46,635 bases of DNA, taken from positions 1 to 46,635 of the forward strand of contig WGNM01000048.1 in NCBI GenBank assembly GCA_016124575.1, read 5' to 3'. The stretch is from Cryomorphaceae bacterium (GTDB lineage: Bacteria; Bacteroidota; Bacteroidia; Flavobacteriales_D; Sanyastnellaceae). The position numbers were made by a program, and so were the translations under genes. The notes beneath the pieces are model-generated. The model was given only the letters and a program-made list of their open reading frames with translations, ran no database searches and had not been told where the DNA came from. This document shows positions 1 through 6,200 of this stretch, in pieces (position 1 is the stretch's first letter; every line of letters starts with the position of its first letter).

Positions 1-135
1 AGCTAAGGTTTACAAACAAGCAGCCTAGAAATGAACAAAAACACTAAGTTATGAGTCTCCCCCAAACCCCCTCATTACTATGGTTTTAACTGTTATATTT
101 GTATATAAGATCTTGTCCAAACAATCCCGACCACT

Positions 136-639
136 TCAGTCGTCCCAGCGATAGCAATCCATATCTCTCATTTTCTTTATCCAAAAAACAGCTTTATCCA
201 AGTCTGGTTCAGTTCCTTCTCCCATAATATATTGAACCGCCACATTGTTCATGCCAGAGCAATTACCACCTTGAGCACTTTTGAGTTCGAGGTCAAACGC
301 TTTTTTTAGATTGACCTCAACACCACATCCTTCATAATACATCATTGCTAGCAATGTTTGAGCACCAGCATGACCCTGTGTAGAACTTTGAGTTAACCAA
401 TAAACTCTCTCTTTAGCTTCTGCAGTTGGACATTCCCTAACAACACATCCACAAAGGCTAAAACCCACTTGGTATTGAGCTTCAGCGTTACCGTTTTTTG
501 CAGCTTTCATAACTGCAGGGGATACTTGGGATAAATATTCGTGGGTATTGAAGAATAATAGGAAGAAAAAGATGAATCTCAGAAAACAACTCCAAAACAA
601 ACGCTTCTCAATCCGAACAAAATCTTGTTTAATTTTCAT
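136..639 (-). CDS. Sel1-repeat secreted or membrane-anchored protein
   Basis: A 167-residue protein made of Sel1-like (SEL1/TPR-type) helical repeats, a scaffold normally used for protein-protein contacts. A hydrophobic stretch at about residues 15-38 is a signal peptide or a single anchor. Repeats follow from about residue 48: GNAEAQYQVGFSLC, then GHAGAQTLLAMMYYEGCGV with KKAFDLELKSAQGG, then GMNNVAVQYIMGEG with DKAVFWIKKM. These are the A-x-x-L/V-G...G-x-G...A-x-x-W/L patterns of Sel1. Several cysteines (CGCVVREC) sit in the first repeat and could form disulfides outside the cytoplasm. It lies alone, more than 430 bases from the next gene on the same strand. No specific partner can be named. 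Fold is fairly sure; role unknown. Confidence 0.7.
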   Translation of the reverse strand: MKIKQDFVRIEKRLFWSCFLRFIFFFLLFFNTHEYLSQVSPAVMKAAKNGNAEAQYQVGFSLCGCVVRECPTAEAKERVYWLTQSSTQGHAGAQTLLAMMYYEGCGVEVNLKKAFDLELKSAQGGNCSGMNNVAVQYIMGEGTEPDLDKAVFWIKKMRDMDCYRWDD

Positions 640-1029
640 AGTTGCCTTTTTGTGATTAAAGAAATTACCTCATATCATAACCAGAAAGGTTTGAAAGCAG
701 AGTTAAGACGAATGAAACCTTCATTTAAATTCAAAATTCGTACATAGTTAGTTTTGCATGGAAATACGAATTCAAAATAGAAAGACTTCTGAATTTTTCT
801 ACTCACAAATCAAACGCAAATGTATGAAAAAACAAGGATAATACCCTTCTAATAAGACAGCTAAATGTGCTGAGCTTCGACACACTTCCGTGATATGGGA
901 AAACTATATATAAATGGCAAATGGTATTTGTGATGATTTGAGCATGCTTATCGGAAATCCTAAAACGAGATTATAAATAATGTTGAATGTCTATCTAATG
1001 GTTAATAAAGATAGAAAGTGACAATCGTT
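640..1029. other. Gene-free A+T-rich stretch
   Basis: About 400 bases between the Sel1 gene and the hairpin after the TIGR04255 cassette. I see no convincing coding frame, tRNA or tandem repeat. It should contain the promoter of the Sel1 gene, but I found no clear TAnnTTTG element. Confidence 0.5.
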
Positions 1030-1073
1030 AGATTCTCCCTAATTCTTTGTTTAAGGCAATTAAAGGAGAATCT
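1030..1073 (-). terminator. Imperfect hairpin at the end of the TIGR04255 cassette
   Basis: Inverted repeat AGATTCTCC (1030-1038) and GGAGAATCT (1065-1073), with an inner TAATT/AATTA pair, just at the stop codon of the last cassette gene. It may end or stabilise the cassette transcript. There is no T-run after it in the reverse direction, so it is not a standard intrinsic terminator. Confidence 0.35.
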
Positions 1074-1630
1074 CAAGCAAGCTCCTCAACTGGGAAAATT
1101 AACTCTTTGAATACCTGAATCAATTTCTTTCTATATTCTTTTCTTAAATGGGTTTTATAAAATTTACCATCGAAATGAATACGTGTTTCTTTCTTCGCCC
1201 ATTGGTTATGTGAGTAAACTTCATCAAAAATCAATTCGTCATGAAGAGTTAGTCGGTGACGAATGTTTATTTGAGTATGGGAATAATCGCAAGGGTTTGG
1301 GGCATGTTCTAGAACACAAGTGATATGGTGCACGCCTAAATCATTTCCTTCATTTTTTTCTTTTAAGATTTCAATTTTAGTAATGTCTTCGATTAACGCC
1401 TTTCTGCAATTGTCTCCTATTGACGGGACGTCTATCGTTAGAATGTGTTCCTTTTCTATTAACACATCCCATTTACATGAGTATGCGGTTAATATTGATG
1501 GGAATTCTATGTCGTTTCCAGACTTGGACACTCTGTAAAAGCCTTGACCTTTTTCAAATTCACTTTCATTGAATACTTTTTTGTCATTCCATTGAAGATA
1601 TTCAGGAACACCCGCACGATCACAATTCAT
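1073..1630 (-). CDS. Uncharacterised protein, third gene of the TIGR04255 cassette
   Basis: A soluble 185-residue protein with no signal peptide or membrane segment. I do not recognise a named domain. It is mixed alpha/beta: beta-rich in the first 140 residues and ending in a basic amphipathic helix (HLRKEYRKKLIQVFKELIF). The segment HAPNPCDYSHTQI at about residues 108-120 recalls the NPaHa-I-like motif I associate from memory with short proteins encoded beside TIGR04255 genes; this is unverified. It starts 5 bases after the stop of the preceding gene, so co-transcription and probably a joint function with the two genes upstream are expected. Reading frame is convincing from length and cassette spacing; function unknown. 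Confidence 0.65.
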   Translation of the reverse strand: MNCDRAGVPEYLQWNDKKVFNESEFEKGQGFYRVSKSGNDIEFPSILTAYSCKWDVLIEKEHILTIDVPSIGDNCRKALIEDITKIEILKEKNEGNDLGVHHITCVLEHAPNPCDYSHTQINIRHRLTLHDELIFDEVYSHNQWAKKETRIHFDGKFYKTHLRKEYRKKLIQVFKELIFPVEELA

Positions 1631-1635
1631 TCAAA

Positions 1636-2190
1636 CTACAGCTTACTGGTTAACGAAAAAGTATCAAAATTCTCATCGAAAGGAAATATTTCATTGTATG
1701 TATCCTCTCTTTTTTCGGTGATGTGGAGAAATTCAATGTCACCATCTTCGTCCAATATCAAATTCTTGAACTCACGACCATTTTTTATATAAAACGCTAT
1801 TTCATCTTCCCCAGTACGAATAATTTGAACGCTGAACTTGCCTTGTGCTGCAAGGTCTCTAATTATTTCAGAGCCTATTTTGAATATAACATCATTCTCA
1901 AAAGCCAACTCTTCAATCAGAGAACGAAGTTTTTGTATCTTATCCCAAATAAAGGTGATACTGGAGGGATATATAACGCTTTCTGAACTTCCCGTCGAAC
2001 TTATAGAATTCATTCCCCATGTTGTTATTGTTCGAGAAGCTGATGCGTCTTTTTTGACTTCAACCGTATAACTCTTAATTGGGTTAGCTTTTTTATTGTA
2101 GGCAGACTCAGATGCTTGACGAGTTAAATATGAACTTTCTCGCAAGCGAGTTGTGACGGCACTATCTGGAATTAATACATTTTCTGTCAT
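1636..2190 (-). CDS. Uncharacterised protein, second gene of the TIGR04255 cassette
   Basis: A soluble 184-residue protein without signal peptide. The first 80 residues are polar and Ser/Thr-rich, including ITTWGMNSISSTGSS. Then comes a helical segment (about 84-118, FIWDKIQKLRSLIEEL) and a C-terminal beta-rich segment with EIAFYIKNGREFKNLI and LDEDGDIEFLHI. I do not recognise a named family. The shape, a helical region followed by a strand pattern ending in an acidic D-x-DGD-x-EF motif, is like small proteins I recall next to TIGR04255 genes, but I cannot verify that. It lies 12 bases after the TIGR04255 gene and 5 bases before the third gene, so all three very probably form one transcript. 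Confidence 0.65.
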   Translation of the reverse strand: MTENVLIPDSAVTTRLRESSYLTRQASESAYNKKANPIKSYTVEVKKDASASRTITTWGMNSISSTGSSESVIYPSSITFIWDKIQKLRSLIEELAFENDVIFKIGSEIIRDLAAQGKFSVQIIRTGEDEIAFYIKNGREFKNLILDEDGDIEFLHITEKREDTYNEIFPFDENFDTFSLTSKL

Positions 2191-2202
2191 GATTGCTTTG
2201 AG

Positions 2203-2922
2203 TTACTCTATCACACCTGCGAGTTCTTCGGTTATTAAGTTTACAAATGTATCATGCAAGTGATGATGCCCTTCTTCTAAGATAGAACTGAGTGAATCTA
2301 AATCGTGCGTTTTAATTTTTGGCTCTATGTGAGCATAGGTCAAATCGACAACTACATTCATGGCCTTTTCATTTATTTTACTGTGCAATCTTACAACAAT
2401 AAACTTATTTGTTTCTAAGGGAATCTCTAAGGTCAAATTGATCAAAGGCATCCCATAGTTCTCAGGGTGTGTTAAAGAAACATTGAAATATCTTGAAAGA
2501 TAGAAGCCATCTTGGGGCAGTTCAAAAACATTTATTGCCCTTAAATCCACCCGCTGAATAAAAGATTCTTTCATTGAAGCCATCAAGCTTTGGTATGCAA
2601 AATCAATGTCTTGTTTGAAAGACTCCCATCTATCATATGCTCTTAATTGATGAATTGCAATATTATTATTATGCAGCTGAATCAGTTTTTCCCCATTGTC
2701 ATTCATGAACTTCATGGCGCTTGTCAATGAAGGGTTCATACCTTGTGTTGGGCTAGAAAGATTGAAGTTCACGGCTGAAGCATTTTCTTTCTGAGTAAAT
2801 ACTCCTTTAGGTGATATTGCATCCCAGTAAACTCCAAAGATTGTATTGTCATCAATTGGGTCAAAAATGATTTGACATAGAGCTTCAACAAGCTTGTTGT
2901 TCTCAAATATTTTCCTATCCAT
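2203..2922 (-). CDS. TIGR04255 family protein, first gene of a three-gene cassette
   Basis: About 239 residues from the ATG at 2920-2922. The open frame extends 31 codons further (to 3015), but that part is unlike the family start and I prefer the internal ATG. The N-terminus carries the family signature: NNKLVEALCQIIFDP, matching the usual hydrophobic-VEA-x-C-x-I-x-F pattern. The C-terminus ends with LHDTFVNLITEEL, again typical of these 250-residue proteins, where a helix before an F-x-x-L-x-T-x-E motif closes the chain. The family is sporadically distributed and has no established function. No membrane segment is present. It leads two tightly spaced small genes. Together with the toxin-antitoxin-like module and phage debris beside it, this suggests an accessory, perhaps defensive, cassette; that role is inference. 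Confidence 0.7.
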   Translation of the reverse strand: MDRKIFENNKLVEALCQIIFDPIDDNTIFGVYWDAISPKGVFTQKENASAVNFNLSSPTQGMNPSLTSAMKFMNDNGEKLIQLHNNNIAIHQLRAYDRWESFKQDIDFAYQSLMASMKESFIQRVDLRAINVFELPQDGFYLSRYFNVSLTHPENYGMPLINLTLEIPLETNKFIVVRLHSKINEKAMNVVVDLTYAHIEPKIKTHDLDSLSSILEEGHHHLHDTFVNLITEELAGVIE

Positions 2923-3067
2923 AGAGAATATTAAAAGTAAGATTAAGGAACATTGATACCTAATCTGCGCTCGCAAATTATACAATTTGAGAAAGCGAAT
3001 GTTACTTTTGGTCAAAATTTCCCCAATGAGGATGTTGAATTCAACCGACTGAGCAGATTTCGATCAC

Positions 3068-3230
3068 CTATTTAACATTAATCACTAGGTACATTGTTAC
3101 TCCGTGAATCTTGGCTTTTTCAGCGAGATATAATTGTTCTATTGAAAAAGTATTGATAAGTCTTGGTTACTTCATGATAAGTTGAGTATTCGATTCCATT
3201 TCTTTCGCCACCTGAATTTAAAAGCTGCCT
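3068..3230 (-). pseudogene. Frameshifted remnant of a small unknown gene
   Basis: In reverse translation one frame reads SGGERNGIEYSTYHEVTKTY and then runs into stops. The next frame, picking up at a short A/T run near 3143-3150, reads SIEQLYLAEKAKIHGVTMYL up to a stop at 3068-3070. Joined, they give a plausible C-terminal protein segment broken by one frameshift. No family is recognised. The gap between the TIGR04255 start and the next ORF (2923-3332) otherwise shows nothing clear. Evidence is only the protein-like look of the two frames. Confidence 0.3.
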
Positions 3231-3332
3231 CCTTTGCAATTATTTGTACTATTCAAACTAATGCGCTATGTCGTTTGGCCCATTCTCAATTCATCAAACT
3301 GAGCATTTAAAAATCTATTCCCGATAGAAGGT

Positions 3333-3620
3333 TCAGCCTTCCATTTTTTCTTCAGTTAGCTTGTTTGTTTCGTAAACACCTTTACCAAATATGCCACTTA
3401 ACTTTTTGTCCGGCTTTTTGCTGCAAGTCCAGACCTTTTCTGTAATATCTACAATAGTAGAAATTTTGAAGGCTTTGTAGCCTGTGTTTGCGTCGGTAAA
3501 GCCCTGATCTCTGAAAGCTCGTGAGTGATTGAGCATTTCATTAGCGAGCAAGACCGGTAACGTTTGTGTCATTCGATCGAGAGCACGATAAAGCCTATCA
3601 AAGTCGATTTACTTAGACAT
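3333..3620 (-). pseudogene. Decayed phage-like gene with early in-frame stop
   Basis: Reverse-strand frame beginning with an ATG at 3618-3620 that overlaps the stop of the preceding small gene, as in compact phage operons. Codon 4 is TAA (3609-3611), after which the same frame stays open: IDFDRLYRALDRMTQTLPVL, then LNHSRAFRDQGFTDA. This resembles the beginning of phage virion-morphogenesis or tail-completion proteins (an F-R-x-Q-G-F/W-x-D pattern); that match is from memory and weak. From about 3482 downward the protein changes character exactly where a 30-base direct repeat begins, so the tail (to the stop at 3333) looks like a chimera. An ORF of 79 codons from the ATG at 3572 could still be translated. 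Likely a dead prophage gene. Confidence 0.45.
3453..3482. repeat. 30-base direct repeat, copy 1
   Basis: Identical over 30 bases to 3902-3931 and in the same orientation, 449 bases apart. In the reverse strand this copy is read as GYKAFKISTI inside the decayed ORF, while copy 2 is read in another frame. That argues for a rearrangement rather than a conserved protein repeat. Confidence 0.9.
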
Positions 3621-3810
3621 AACTCACCTCAACACCGTCTTCGGCGTTTTGTACCGTCGAGAATTTGATTTTACGCCCCTCAGACTTGTCGATCAGCTCG
3701 AGAATACGAGCCAAACCGAGAGCCCGCAAATAGGCCATCGGGTCTTGCGCATCGGGGTGATTATTCATATACGTATTGACTTTTTCAAGTTCGGCGGGTT
3801 TCAATATCAT
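3613..3810 (-). CDS. Small phage-like protein of unknown function
   Basis: A 65-residue soluble protein, N-terminus MILKPAELEKVNTYMNN, with a helical middle (DPMAYLRALGLARILELIDK) and a short beta-like end. Its ATG overlaps the stop of the upstream fragment as ATGA (3807-3810), and its stop overlaps the ATG of the next, decayed gene. This overlapping style is typical of phage structural operons. I do not recognise the family. Since both neighbours are broken, it is probably a surviving piece of an inactive prophage. Confidence 0.45.
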   Translation of the reverse strand: MILKPAELEKVNTYMNNHPDAQDPMAYLRALGLARILELIDKSEGRKIKFSTVQNAEDGVEVSYV

Positions 3811-3947
3811 GGGTTCAAGTTTTTAATCATTTTCTCGGTCATTTCAGTGTAGATGTCGCGCAAGTCTTTGGCGAACGTTGGGAAAAAGTGAGCGAATTTA
3901 AAATAGTAGAAATTTTGAAGGCTTTGTAGCCGGGCGCTAATTAGAGT
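3807..3947 (-). pseudogene. C-terminal fragment of a phage-like gene
   Basis: An open frame without a start, ending in TGA at 3807-3809, reading QNFYYFKFAHFFPTFAKDL and then RDIYTEMTEKMIKNLNP. The helical, charged C-terminus and the ATGA coupling to the next small gene make it look like the end of a real protein. The 5' part is missing: the frame is closed by a stop upstream of 3947, close to the end of the 30-base repeat copy at 3902-3931, which probably marks the deletion or rearrangement junction. Confidence 0.35.
3902..3931. repeat. 30-base direct repeat, copy 2
   Basis: Exact copy of 3453-3482 in the same orientation. It lies at the broken 5' end of a gene fragment, which suggests that it formed at, or drove, a recombination event in decayed phage DNA. 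Confidence 0.9.
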
Positions 3948-4061
3948 TCAAGTCAGCGTGAATTACACATCCATTCTTTTGATCGAATAATTTTCAGCCC
4001 TCTCTCGCGAATTTTCTCTCTTCAATCACTCATAACAATACAGTACAAAAATGTGAGTATC

Positions 4062-4099
4062 GGTTGACATTAATTATTATTTTATTATTTTTGTCAACC
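4062..4099 (+). promoter_or_regulatory. Promoter embedded in a palindrome (likely autoregulatory operator)
   Basis: GGTTGACA (4062-4069) and TGTCAACC (4092-4099) form a perfect 8-base inverted repeat around 22 A/T bases. The left arm contains TTG at 4064-4066, a fit to the Bacteroidota -33 element. TATTTTTG at 4086-4093 is an exact TAnnTTTG -7 element overlapping the right arm, with 19 bases between them. A dimeric XRE repressor on this site would cover the whole promoter. The gene directly downstream (ATG at 4114) encodes such a regulator, so autorepression is inferred. Confidence 0.65.
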
Positions 4100-4113
4100 A
4101 ATAAACCACCACA

Positions 4114-5166
4114 ATGAACGACATTTTCGCCCAAAGACTAAAATCAGCGCGGCTAATTAAAGGTTTATCTATGGAAGAATTGGCCAATGCCGTAGGTGTA
4201 TCTAAGCAAATGATAAGCAAGTATGAAGCGGCTAAGTCGATGCCCGATAGTTCGGTATTGATCGCACTTTCGAGGGCATTGGAGCAAAAGGCTGATTACT
4301 TCTTTCGACCAAGGAAAATACAAATTGGCGAAGTAGAATTTCGAAAGAAAAGCAGTTTGAGCAGCAAAACCTCGAACGGCATTGCTGAGCAAGTTCATGT
4401 GATGCTTGAAAATTACATCGCGGTTGAAGATATTCTCTCTATTGAATCCAAGTTCGAAAATCCGCTTGAAAGGTTTGTGATTCAGAATTTAGAAGATGTT
4501 GAAATTGCAGTAAACGAGCTTAGATCAAAATGGGAAATTGGTTACGACCCTATTTTGAACATTGTTGAATTGCTTGAATACAATGAGATAAAGGTTTTGG
4601 AGATTGATTTAAACATGTCTGGTTTTGACGGCATGGCCACCCGAGTAGACGAACTATACCCGGTAGTGGTTGTCAACAAAAACTTCCCCATCGAACGAAA
4701 AAGATTCACTTTGTTGCATGAACTTGGTCATCTCCTTCTAAAGTTTACCGCCGATTTCACTCACAAAGAAATAGAGCAATTTTGCAATCGTTTCGCCGCA
4801 GCGCTTCTTCTGCCGGCAAAAGTTGCAATTGAAAAACTAGGTGAACATAGAAGTCAGTTGGCAATCAAAGAACTTGAACTTATCCAACGTCGATTTGGCA
4901 TTAGTATTCCAGCTATTGTCTATCGGCTTGCAGATTTAAAAGTGATTACCCCAACTCTACTTAGAAGGTTCTTTATTCGAATGCGAAGTGATGAGCAATT
5001 CAAGAACCAGGTGAGTGTAACTCGCTATATGGGAGAAGAAACTTCTACTCGCTATGAAGGTCTCATTCACCGTGCCCTTACTCAAGAGTTAATGTCTTTA
5101 AGCAGAGCAGCCTCATTACTAGGAGTTAGTATTTCAGAAATCCGCAAATCCTATCAACTCGTCTAG
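4114..5166 (+). CDS. XRE-family regulator fused to ImmA/IrrE-type metalloprotease
   Basis: A 350-residue cytoplasmic protein. Residues about 5-62 form an XRE helix-turn-helix (GLSMEELANAVGVSKQMIS). Residues about 150-250 form an ImmA/IrrE (DUF955) zinc-protease domain with HELGH at 202-206 and the downstream acidic helix EIEQFCNRFAAALLLP supplying a third ligand. The C-terminal 60 residues contain another helix-turn-helix-like stretch (LMSLSRAASLLGVSISEIR). Proteins of this type act as antitoxin or phage/ICE repressor whose activity is removed by self- or partner cleavage. A PIN-nuclease gene starts 3 bases after the stop, so this is most likely the antitoxin/regulator half of a toxin-antitoxin-like pair. 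The palindromic promoter in front fits autoregulation. Domain calls are strong; the antitoxin role is inferred. Confidence 0.88.
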   Translation: MNDIFAQRLKSARLIKGLSMEELANAVGVSKQMISKYEAAKSMPDSSVLIALSRALEQKADYFFRPRKIQIGEVEFRKKSSLSSKTSNGIAEQVHVMLENYIAVEDILSIESKFENPLERFVIQNLEDVEIAVNELRSKWEIGYDPILNIVELLEYNEIKVLEIDLNMSGFDGMATRVDELYPVVVVNKNFPIERKRFTLLHELGHLLLKFTADFTHKEIEQFCNRFAAALLLPAKVAIEKLGEHRSQLAIKELELIQRRFGISIPAIVYRLADLKVITPTLLRRFFIRMRSDEQFKNQVSVTRYMGEETSTRYEGLIHRALTQELMSLSRAASLLGVSISEIRKSYQLV

Positions 5167-5169
5167 ACG

Positions 5170-5703
5170 ATGGTTGTGGTTGTCAATGATACGTCGGTAC
5201 TTATTGACCTCAAAGACATGGGGCTTTTATCGACGTATACCGCCTTAGGCTGGGAATTGAGAACAACAGATTTGATCATATTAGAACTTTCAGACGACCC
5301 TGATTTTCAACAAATCGATAACATGGTTCGTTCAGGTAATTTAACAGTCGATAAGCTAGACCCGCAGTCGATGACAATTGTTGTTGAAATGAGCATTGAA
5401 CATGCCGGACTAAGCATCCAAGATTGTTCAGTATGGTACAGCGCAAAACAATTCAACGCGATTTTGATGACTGCAGACCAAAGGTTGAGGAAGAAAGTGC
5501 AAAAAGAAGGGATTAAAGTGCATGGTTGTCTTCACATTATTGAACAATTGCATTCGATAAATGCAATATCCGGAGAAGCGGCCATCCATGCACTCAAAAC
5601 ACTGAAGCAAAAAAATCAGCGCGCTCCTCTCTTTGAGATTGATAAATTAATCGATAAGCTAGAAACCACCGAGGGGTTAATAAAGGAATCTGATCCCCAC
5701 TAA
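5170..5703 (+). CDS. PIN-domain protein, probable toxin ribonuclease
   Basis: A 177-residue protein with the four acidic positions expected of a PIN nuclease: Asp7 in VVNDTSVLIDL, Glu39 in LIILEL, Asp85 in SIQDCSVWYSA and Asp103 in LMTADQRL. PIN domains of this layout cut RNA in a metal-dependent way and often serve as toxins. The gene follows the XRE/ImmA protease gene after 3 bases, the order antitoxin then toxin being common. The C-terminal 50 residues (ALKTLKQKNQRAPLFEIDKL) are helical and may contact the partner. It could instead be a housekeeping RNase, but the pairing and the position in an accessory region favour a toxin. The catalytic set looks intact. Confidence 0.82.
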   Translation: MVVVVNDTSVLIDLKDMGLLSTYTALGWELRTTDLIILELSDDPDFQQIDNMVRSGNLTVDKLDPQSMTIVVEMSIEHAGLSIQDCSVWYSAKQFNAILMTADQRLRKKVQKEGIKVHGCLHIIEQLHSINAISGEAAIHALKTLKQKNQRAPLFEIDKLIDKLETTEGLIKESDPH

Positions 5704-5835
5704 GCAGATTCCGCGTAAAAACAAGACTTTATTCAGTAGTGTGAGTCTTTCATTCAATCGCTCGACATAAAAGTGATAATAGAATTACCGACGTTTTGAT
5801 TTTCTTTGTTTTTTTTGACCTTTTTCGATTCTTTC

Positions 5836-5869
5836 AAAAAAAAGCCCCCTGAAAATTCAGAGAGCTTTT
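5836..5869 (-). terminator. Intrinsic terminator of tRNA-Arg
   Basis: Read in reverse, AAAAGC and TCTGAA pair with TTCAGG and GCTTTT around a short loop, followed by a run of T. It begins directly after the 3' end of the tRNA. Confidence 0.75.
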
Positions 5870-5870
5870 G

Positions 5871-5942
5871 TAGCCCCGCCAGGGATCGAACCTGGATTTT
5901 AGGTACCGGAAACCTACGCACTATCCATTGTACTACGGAGCC
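5871..5942 (-). tRNA. tRNA-Arg (anticodon CCG)
   Basis: A 72-base cloverleaf on the reverse strand. The acceptor GGCTCCG pairs with CGGGGCT (one G-T at the first pair), the anticodon stem is TAGGT/ACCTA with loop TTCCGGT, giving anticodon CCG for codon CGG, and the T arm is CCAGG-TTCGATC-CCTGG. The discriminator base is A and CCA is not encoded. Its 3' end faces the accessory region to the left, the usual geometry for elements that integrate into tRNA genes. Confidence 0.93.
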
Positions 5943-5952
5943 AAATGGGCGG

Positions 5953-5960
5953 CAAATATA
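5953..5960 (-). promoter_or_regulatory. Promoter -7 element of tRNA-Arg
   Basis: Reverse strand reads TATATTTG, an exact TAnnTTTG element, ending 10 bases before the first base of the tRNA. No clear TTG -33 element is visible. Confidence 0.6.
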
Positions 5961-6158
5961 TGAAACTTCTTTAGGCATTCCACCTAACATCCGCACGGGA
6001 TGTGCGATGAAAAATGACATAAATAAGGTATTGCGCAGCGCGAGTTTGGTGCCGACATTTGCGCAATGCAATCGCCCGAAACACATGCACCTTGTCTATT
6101 CCTCCAGCTTCTCGAGGCGGGGGCGCAGTTCAATAAAAAGAAGTGTTGCAAAGCACAC

Positions 6159-6188
6159 AAAAACGGACATCGTTGCAAAAAATGTCCG
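6159..6188 (-). terminator. Intrinsic terminator after the M1 peptidase gene
   Basis: Reverse strand: CGGACAT, 11-base loop, ATGTCCG, then TTTTT. The 7-base stem starts 12 bases beyond the stop codon of the peptidase gene. The rest of 5943-6200 shows only the tRNA promoter. Confidence 0.75.
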
Positions 6189-6200
6189 GGCCGCAAGTAA

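Noticed and set aside
2923-3015. 31-codon upstream extension of the TIGR04255 protein
   Set aside because: The family normally starts just before the VEA-x-C motif, and the extension looks unrelated.
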